Assembly: GCA_028023455.1 (NCBI GenBank) | Contig: JAQFVV010000073.1 | Span: 62,001-126,000, forward strand | Direction of reading: 5' to 3' | Length of the DNA stretch: 64,000 nucleotides | DNA from: Epiperipatus broadwayi | Lineage: Eukaryota > Onychophora > Udeonychophora > Euonychophora > Peripatidae | Shown here: in pieces, positions 58,155-64,000 of the stretch | Position numbering within the stretch: position 1 is the first letter of the stretch | Layout: every line of letters starts with the position of its first letter | Program-made: the position numbers and the translations under genes | The notes under the pieces: generated by a model | The model's database searches: none | What the model was told of the DNA's origin: nothing | The model's input: only the letters and a program-made list of their open reading frames with translations

Positions 58155-58375
58155 CAAATTAGTGTCTGAACCTATCCTAGCACCTCTCTGAGGAGTGCTA
58201 GAGCAGCAAACCATGGTCAGAGGTTTGGGGGAGTCCTGACAGATATTTTAAATATTTTCTCTAAGCATTTATTACAAAGCTTATTGAGGAATTGGCAATC
58301 CTCGTTGTATATAACTTACAAGCTTAAGAGAATAGGGTCATGTGATCTATAACTGTTATTTTGACTAATATATAA
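58155..58375 (+). repeat. Third copy of the A-B-A repeat family (B end plus A)
   Basis: It begins with GTGTCTGAACCTATCC and CACCTCTCTGAGGAGTGC (end of module B), then CAAACCATGGTCAGAGGTTTG through GAATTGGCAATCCTCGTTG to GTTATTTTGAC (module A), with small deletions relative to 29563-29745. A single B-A junction without a preceding A supports a tandem-monomer origin of the family. Confidence 0.9.
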
Positions 58376-58609
58376 ATATTTTGAATTTAAGCATTATGAA
58401 AATGACCTGCATTAAAAGCATTGCTCCACTATTTATTATTTAAAGTCTAAATAAATGATTAGTTTCTTTGGAAGAGAATAAACACTTATCATAGATGAGA
58501 TTTATTAAAACTTTCATTTATAATATACTGACATATAATTTTGAGGCATATCCTTTGGAGAAACAATAAAGAAAACACAAGTAAAAATATAGCTTTGAAG
58601 AAAATGAAA

Positions 58610-58935
58610 TAGAATGAATTGGATGGAAAAAAAGTCTCATGATCAAATGTTAAAAAAACTTGGAGTGAAAGAAGATCAGTATAGTGAATAAAATAAAAGG
58701 GAGAATGATTTTTGGGGTATATTTTAAGAGATGACAAGTTTTTACAAAATATTTTGGAAGATAAAATTTTAGAACATTGAGAGGCAGGCCAAGAATACCC
58801 TATCTTAAAAACATGATCAGTGAAATTGAATGTTTTTTATATACAGATATTAAATGATTTGCTAAATGAAGATAGAATGATGTGACTGCAATAACAAGCA
58901 TTGCTTTTAAAAGCTGATGATGGTGACATAATTAT
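58610..58935 (+). pseudogene. LINE 3' tail fragment (C-terminal RT-associated region)
   Basis: In shifting frames the plus strand reads about GYILRDDKFLQNILEDKILEH (58718-58780) then RGRPRIPYLKNMISEIECFLYTDIK (58780-58855). This matches the conserved 'GH..R.....L..I.EG.I...RGRGRP...Y...I' C-terminal tail of LINE proteins of the RTE/CR1-adjacent type. Only the tail survives. It reads the same direction as the CR1-like LINE further right but is a separate remnant. Confidence 0.6.
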
Positions 58936-58939
58936 TTAT

Positions 58940-60450
58940 GATACTTTTAGCAATATTTTAAAAATTGGAATTATAAGAGGAAGTGGATTATTTAAAAAAC
59001 ATTGATCAAAATATTTACTGATTAAGAAATTACTGATTTTGATTATTAATATCTTCATCTCTATCTGATTCCCATTAAATTTTATTCTAATGTAATTAAT
59101 AATTTCTGTCACATTTAAATTGTTTGGAAAAGTTTTCAATCTTTTTTAAAATCTTCAAATCTTTTCTGAGTTTCATTCCAATTTCTAAAATTTGATGGAT
59201 TGTATGAGGTTAAAAAAAGATATATTAAAAAAACATTGCGATTGGTTAGATGAGCGTCCCTAATACGGATCTTATGTTTTACATTAGGTACTTAAATATT
59301 TATTTATATTACCCTAGAAATGTTTTATGCATTATATTCAGTTTTGATTGTGTATATATCAATAATTTATTCAAAAAATTTCTATCTCTCACTTGAAGCA
59401 GACTATGAATTTAATTTTATTTCAGTTACCTTAATTTTAAACCGATACTTAAGGATGAGTGCATATAAATTCGTGTAAAGTGCATGATTAACGGTTTATT
59501 TCTTACTCTATATTACATTGGTAGTTAAGTGCTATATAAATAAACTATTTATAAATAGTCTATTTATTATTTTAATTTCATAGTCTAAAGTTTTTGTAGA
59601 TAACTATTTTTGCATCTGTTATTAACATGAATACACTGGAATTTATTATTGTAGTTGGTATTTATTTTTTATATATGTTTGGGCCTCTTTACTTTCAAAC
59701 GATCTTCAGAATTATATGTACCTATGTATTGAATACAATGACATTTAAAATTTTTATCATTATTTTACACCAATATTATTATATGTATTACCTTCACATA
59801 TACAATATTTCTATTGTTATTATTATTATTACTCTATTATTATTTATTTATTTATTTTCTATTTCATAAAAAATAAATAACAATTACACTAAGGTAAAAG
59901 AAGCAAAAAATACATGACCAGAATTTTTATTTCTACTCTCAATCCATTTAGTGTAAGCTTGAACAATTAATGGGCAATAGATGGTGCACTGTCTTCAATC
60001 TCAAAGCTAAGTATTCGGTTTTCTGTTTTTCTTATGCGACTAATCATTTGAAATCATCGATTTAAATACTGTTTAATTGTGGTATGAAAGTGAGGCATAA
60101 GTTGTAATCAAGAGAGATAGTTTTTTGAATTTGGAAAAATCAAATTATTTTTAAAAAAAAGTGTTTTGATCGCCATTTTAAAAATATGAGTTATTAAAAA
60201 AATCTTTTTGTTGAATGTGTGTTAATGTAAGGATTTCTATAACTAAGTTGTATGTAAGATTAGTTGGTTTAAAATTGCTACTAAAGTTTTTTTTTAAATT
60301 TTAATTTAAGAACAGTTAGTTATTTTGAGGTAAAAGATAATGTTTTAGAGGCTACACATGGTTATTGATTGATCATTTTTGAAAATAACAGTTTTTATCT
60401 TTCTGTGCAAAGGGATTTGAAGAGTAGGAGAGGTAGTATAAAGTCAAATA
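58940..60450. other. AT-rich sequence, no gene seen
   Basis: Short hydrophobic frames (for example near 59627-59869) reflect AT-rich composition. An (ATT)n-rich tract lies near 59815-59865. The last ~200 bases may be the 5' untranslated region of the LINE that follows. Confidence 0.5.
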
Positions 60451-60458
60451 TAGAATAG

Positions 60459-61457
60459 GTGGCTTGGAAAATAAGTAATATGGATTACATGTGTATTTTA
60501 CAATGCACATATAATTCTCAGAAAGGAATTAGGCATGCTGTGGTAGAGTGTAATATATGTGATGAGGTTTTCCACTTTAAATGCTTAAATAAAACTAGGA
60601 AGGATGTAACAGGTTTATGGTTATGTAGACAATGTGTGAATGTGATAAAAGAGGTGAAAAAGTAGTTTCAAAGTGTAGATAGTGTAAAGAGAAAGTCAGG
60701 AGAAATGGAGCAAAACATGGTTGAGGAAGGCAGTATAGAGTGAGTTTGTAGTGGAGTGACAAGAGATATGAATGGAAAAATAGGTAGTACATTGGAGATG
60801 GTTGTCCAAAGAATAAGTAAGATAGAGGAAGAGGTAAAGGATGTAGAAGCAAAATTAAAATTGTTAGAGATGAAGTGTGAGCCGATAATGGAATTATTGA
60901 CTAGGAATGATAAGGAAGAAGTAGATAAGAAAGTCCAGAAGATGGTAGAGAATGTTGTGAATGAAGCAGAGAAAGTAGACTATGAGACAGTATTGATAGA
61001 CAATTCATTAATAAGAGAATGTGGAGATATAATTGCAAGGGAAAATATAAACAGGTATGTAAGAGTAAGTTGGCCAGGAACTGGAATTAGAGATGTTACA
61101 GATAAAGTAAAGAAGCAAGGGAATAGAGATGAATATGTTATGATAGGGACTAATAATTTATCAGAGTCATCAGAGAGAGTAATAGGTGAGTACATAAAAT
61201 TGATTAGGAATTTGAGTATGGTTAAAGGAAGAGTAGGAATAGTTGGATTATTACCAAGATTTGATAAAAGGTATATGTTAGATAGTGCATATTCTATAAA
61301 TGAGAGATTGAAAGAATTGTGTGAGAGAAATGATGTTATGTTTGTGGATGTGTGGGATTTTTTTATTGGGAAGAGAGAGTCATATAGTAAAGATGGGTTG
61401 CACTTAGGGAAACATGGAAGTGAAGTTTTAGGGAGTCTGATTTATAAAAAAATGTAG
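60459..61457 (+). pseudogene. CR1-like LINE ORF1 with PHD finger and SGNH-esterase-like domain
   Basis: Read in one frame from ATG 60459 to TAG 61457, interrupted only by TAG at 60663 and TGA at about 60738. The N-terminus has a complete PHD pattern: Cys12, Cys16, Cys31, Cys34, His39, Cys42, Cys56, Cys59, with the hallmark Trp two residues before Cys56. After a coiled-coil stretch (MVQRISKIEEEVKDVEAKLK) comes an SGNH/GDSL-like hydrolase: DNSLIRECG (family GDSxxR; the Gly is Asp here but Ser is kept), GTNN, and DGLHLGKHGSEVL with the Asp-His pair. PHD plus esterase in ORF1 is a known architecture of CR1-type LINEs, where the esterase may aid membrane or nuclear entry. The two nonsense codons make this copy inactive, yet the rest of the frame is well preserved. 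Confidence 0.85.
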
Positions 61458-61700
61458 TTCGGGAAACTTGTAAAGGGGGGTGGGATTTTAAATTGCAGTG
61501 ATATTAGAAAGAAAAAGAATGGATGGGATGTAGGGAATAAACAAAGGGCAGTTGATTTAGATATGAATGTAGATGTGCAGAGGGAATGGGTCTGTAAAAT
61601 TAATGGTAAGCAAGCTATTTATAAACATAAGGAGAAGAAAGAATCAAAAAATATTTATAAAAAAAGTAGTTAGGAAAGAAAAAATTGTTAAAATTGGGTA
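61458..61700 (+). other. ORF1-ORF2 spacer of the CR1-like LINE
   Basis: Contains a G-rich run (AAAGGGGGGTGGG) just after ORF1 and Lys-rich stop-broken reading. No separate gene seen. Confidence 0.5.
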
Positions 61701-64000
61701 TTTGGATATGCAAGAAAAGTGGCAGTAATTAAACAAAGCAATTGAAAATAAAGAGCTTGAGGTATTAGCAGTAGTGGAAACACATCTAAGAGAAGAAGAA
61801 GAACCTGTTTTGAAAGATTTGGTATGGCAGGGTATAAATAGAAAAGAGAAAGAAAAAAGGGTGGTGGTATAGATGTTATATCAAATAAATATTTAAATAC
61901 TGTTAAATTCCAAGAATATTTGTGGTTTGAAATAAGATTGGGAAGACAAGAATTGATGGTGACTATAGTTTATATAGCTACTGGAGATAGTCAAATTATA
62001 ATGGAGTGGAACAATAGCATATATGAATGCCTAGTTAAGGATATATAGTTTTAAAAAATGGTAAGAGAATAATGGTTGTAGAAGATATGAATGGGCATAT
62101 TGAAGAAATTTATGATGTAGATAATAAGAATGGACAGCTTTTGTAAAAATTTTATCAGAGAGTAAATTTGAGCATTGGAAACTTATCAAATATTTACGAG
62201 GGACAATATACATGATCTAGAAATAATATATCCCACATAATATATTATGTATTGGTAGAGAAAGAGGGAATGAATAAAGTATGAAAAATTAAGGTGTTTG
62301 ATAATGAAGAGAGAGTATGTAATAGCAATTGTAATTTCTTTGTAATTGAAATGGTTAGTAATGTGATGGAGAATAGAAATAAAAGTAGAAACAATAGTAA
62401 AAGATGTGGATGGAGACTGAATGATAAGAATAACTTGGAAGAGTATAAAATACAAGTTGAAGAAACCATGGAAGACTTGGTTGGAAATGAGTATGAGGAC
62501 TGGTGTGATGAAATAGAAAAAGTGGCAAATAGAGTTTTAGGTTAGAATATTCAGAAGAATAAAAGTAATAAAAAATGAGAGTTAGTAAAAGTGTAAAAGA
62601 GAGGGAAAAATCATGCAGAGAATATAAGTGTGCTATTAAGAACAAAGAAAAATATATTAATGCTAAATGGGAAAAGTACTTAGAAAAGAAGAAGTTATCT
62701 AAAATAGATAATTATAGAGAGAGAATGAAACTAAATAGTAAATTATTGGATGACATTAATAAAAGTGGAAGAGATGGGAGTAAAAAATTTTGGAATTACA
62801 TTAAAAAGAGACATTTAGAAAAGAGAGAGACAGTATTACTGGATGAAGAGGAATTAGAGTGTAGCTTTAGAAAAGAATTAGAGAGAATATTGAATAGTCA
62901 TGTAATGGATATAGAAAAAATGTTAGATATGAAGGACAGAGGGATAGAAAATATGAAAGCATATAGTAATGGGAATATTAGGTTTACAGAAAATGAACTG
63001 AATGAGGCAGGGAAGAAATTGAGAAGTGGTAAGGCAAGAGGTTTCAATGGATGGGCAGCAGAGATGGTAATAAATTTAGGGTGTAAGGCAAAAGTAAAGT
63101 TATTATCATGTTTTAATAAGATGGCACAGAAGAGAGTTTTTCCAGGTAGTTGGAGTAATACAAGAGTAAGATTATTATTTAAAGGAAAATGTAAGGATCA
63201 TAGAAAGTTAAATAATTATAGACTGATAGCAGTAACATCGGTTTTATATAAAGTTTTTTCATATATAGTGGCTGGAAGAGTTGCAAAATGGATGGAAGAA
63301 AATAATGTAGTGGGGAAATGCAAGAAGGTTTTAGGTCAGATAAGCATATAGAAGATAGTTTATTTGCAATTACACAACTTATGGATATGAGTAGGAATTC
63401 AGGCAGACAGTTATATATGAGTTTTATAGATATAGAGAAGGTATATGACACAGTGAATAGAAATAGATTATGGATAAGTTTAGAAAATCTGGGAATGGAT
63501 GAAGTTTTAGTGGATGTTATTAAGAAATTATATGAAAATAATTACTATACATATCAATTAGGGGATATAGAATCAGTTAAAGTTAAAAATTGTGTGGGAC
63601 TAAGGCAAGGATGCCCTATGTCACTTATTTTGTTTTTGTTGTATTTGAGTGAAATGGAAAGAACAATAGAAAGACTAGGAAGAGATACCATTAATAGGTG
63701 GCTAGGGAGTATATACATTGTCGGGTCTTTTTTGAGGATGATGTCTTTTTGTGTGCAGAAAGAAGAGAAGATATGGAAGTTATGCTGAGGACATGTTTGA
63801 GGGTGGGTAAAGATATGGGGATTAAATTTAGTGAAGAAAAATCAAATTAATGATGGTGAATACTGGGGAAAGAGAAGACAACGATTTCTTATTGGGATAT
63901 AAAGTTAAGTGTGATGAATAGATAGTTATTTGGGAATCATCTTGAGTAATCAGAAAAATTGCTTGGATGAATGGGAGAAAAAATTGACAAATGAAGCAAA
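61700..64000 (+). pseudogene. CR1-like LINE ORF2: endonuclease and reverse transcriptase (runs off window)
   Basis: Endonuclease fragments start near 61737 (AIENKELEVLAVVETHLREEEEP, catalytic Glu in VVETH), then GGGIDVISNKYLNT and WFEIRLGRQELMVTIVYIATGD. The frame 62575-63351 holds the linker and RT start: FTENELNEAGKKLRSGKARGFNGWAAEMV ('GKA.G.DG' with Asp changed to Asn), WSNTRVRLLFKGKCKDHRKLNNYRLIAVTSVLYKVF. A +1 shift near 63320 leads to 63318-63788: QEGFRSDKHIEDSLFAITQ, SFIDIEKVYDTVNRNRLW (first catalytic Asp) and GLRQGCPMSLILF. After another shift FFEDDVFLCAERREDMEV near 63733-63785 holds the catalytic DD. Several frameshifts and stops make it nonfunctional. The 3' end is outside the window. 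Confidence 0.88.

Noticed and set aside
59627-59869. Hydrophobic 80-residue ORF as a membrane protein
   Set aside because: Composition is what T-rich DNA gives by chance; no supporting context.
1-64000. tRNA, rRNA or other structural RNA genes
   Set aside because: No cloverleaf-like GC-containing segment with A/B boxes was seen on either strand; the sequence is too AT-rich and repeat-dominated.

Overview
This is a very AT-rich window (about three quarters A+T by eye) from a eukaryotic, almost certainly animal, genome. I see no bacterial-style operon, no tRNA or rRNA gene, no CRISPR array and no convincing host protein-coding gene. The recognisable protein-like sequence comes almost entirely from transposable elements, most of it broken by stops and frameshifts. 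The mix is Ty3/gypsy LTR elements, RTE-like, Jockey/I-like and CR1-like LINEs, a Penelope-like element and hAT-type MITEs. It fits an AT-rich invertebrate, and the style of the gypsy integrase tail recalls arthropods. Species assignment is inference only.

Layout. 1-4.2 kb: a diverged ~1 kb direct repeat flanks a ~2 kb spacer holding a lysine-rich coiled-coil ORF. 4.3-6.3 kb: an inverted repeat and a decayed RTE-like LINE (minus strand) invaded by a 5-copy minisatellite. 6.9-8.2 kb: small foldback elements. 8.7-13.5 kb: probable solo giant LTR. 13.5-14.6 kb: palindrome built from an A-B-A repeat family. 15.2-27.0 kb: an LTR retrotransposon on the minus strand with very long LTRs (4.33 and 4.24 kb) around only 3.2 kb of internal sequence. 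That internal part keeps gag (one in-frame stop) and an integrase tail; protease, RT, RNase H and the integrase core are gone. 27.3-28.4 kb: Penelope-like remnant and a nearly perfect 111-bp-arm hairpin. 29.1-29.7 kb: second A-B-A repeat. 31.5-36.0 kb: a diverged 4.56 kb solo LTR of the same family. 36.3-38.0 kb: RTE-like LINE. 40.2-45.1 kb: LINE with CCHC-type ORF1 and endonuclease/RT ORF2 (minus strand). 45.2-53.1 kb: a second, related LINE split by two younger DNA elements: a 345-bp hAT MITE (8-bp target duplication) and a 3.69 kb foldback element (7-bp target duplication). 53.5-54.7 kb: a further giant-LTR fragment with its primer-binding site. 55.7-57.0 kb: a 1.3 kb element with CAG...CTG inverted ends. 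58.2-58.9 kb: repeat copy and LINE tail. 60.5-64.0 kb: CR1-like LINE whose ORF1 carries a PHD finger and an SGNH-esterase-like domain, followed by endonuclease/RT, running off the window.

The strongest unifying observation is the giant-LTR family. LTRs run from TGTAACC (or TGTGCCC) to GGTTAGA, and the complete element and both solo LTRs sit directly inside (AT)n microsatellites. The complete copy is a gag-plus-LTR derivative lacking most of pol, so it must have depended on enzymes supplied elsewhere if it moved in this form.
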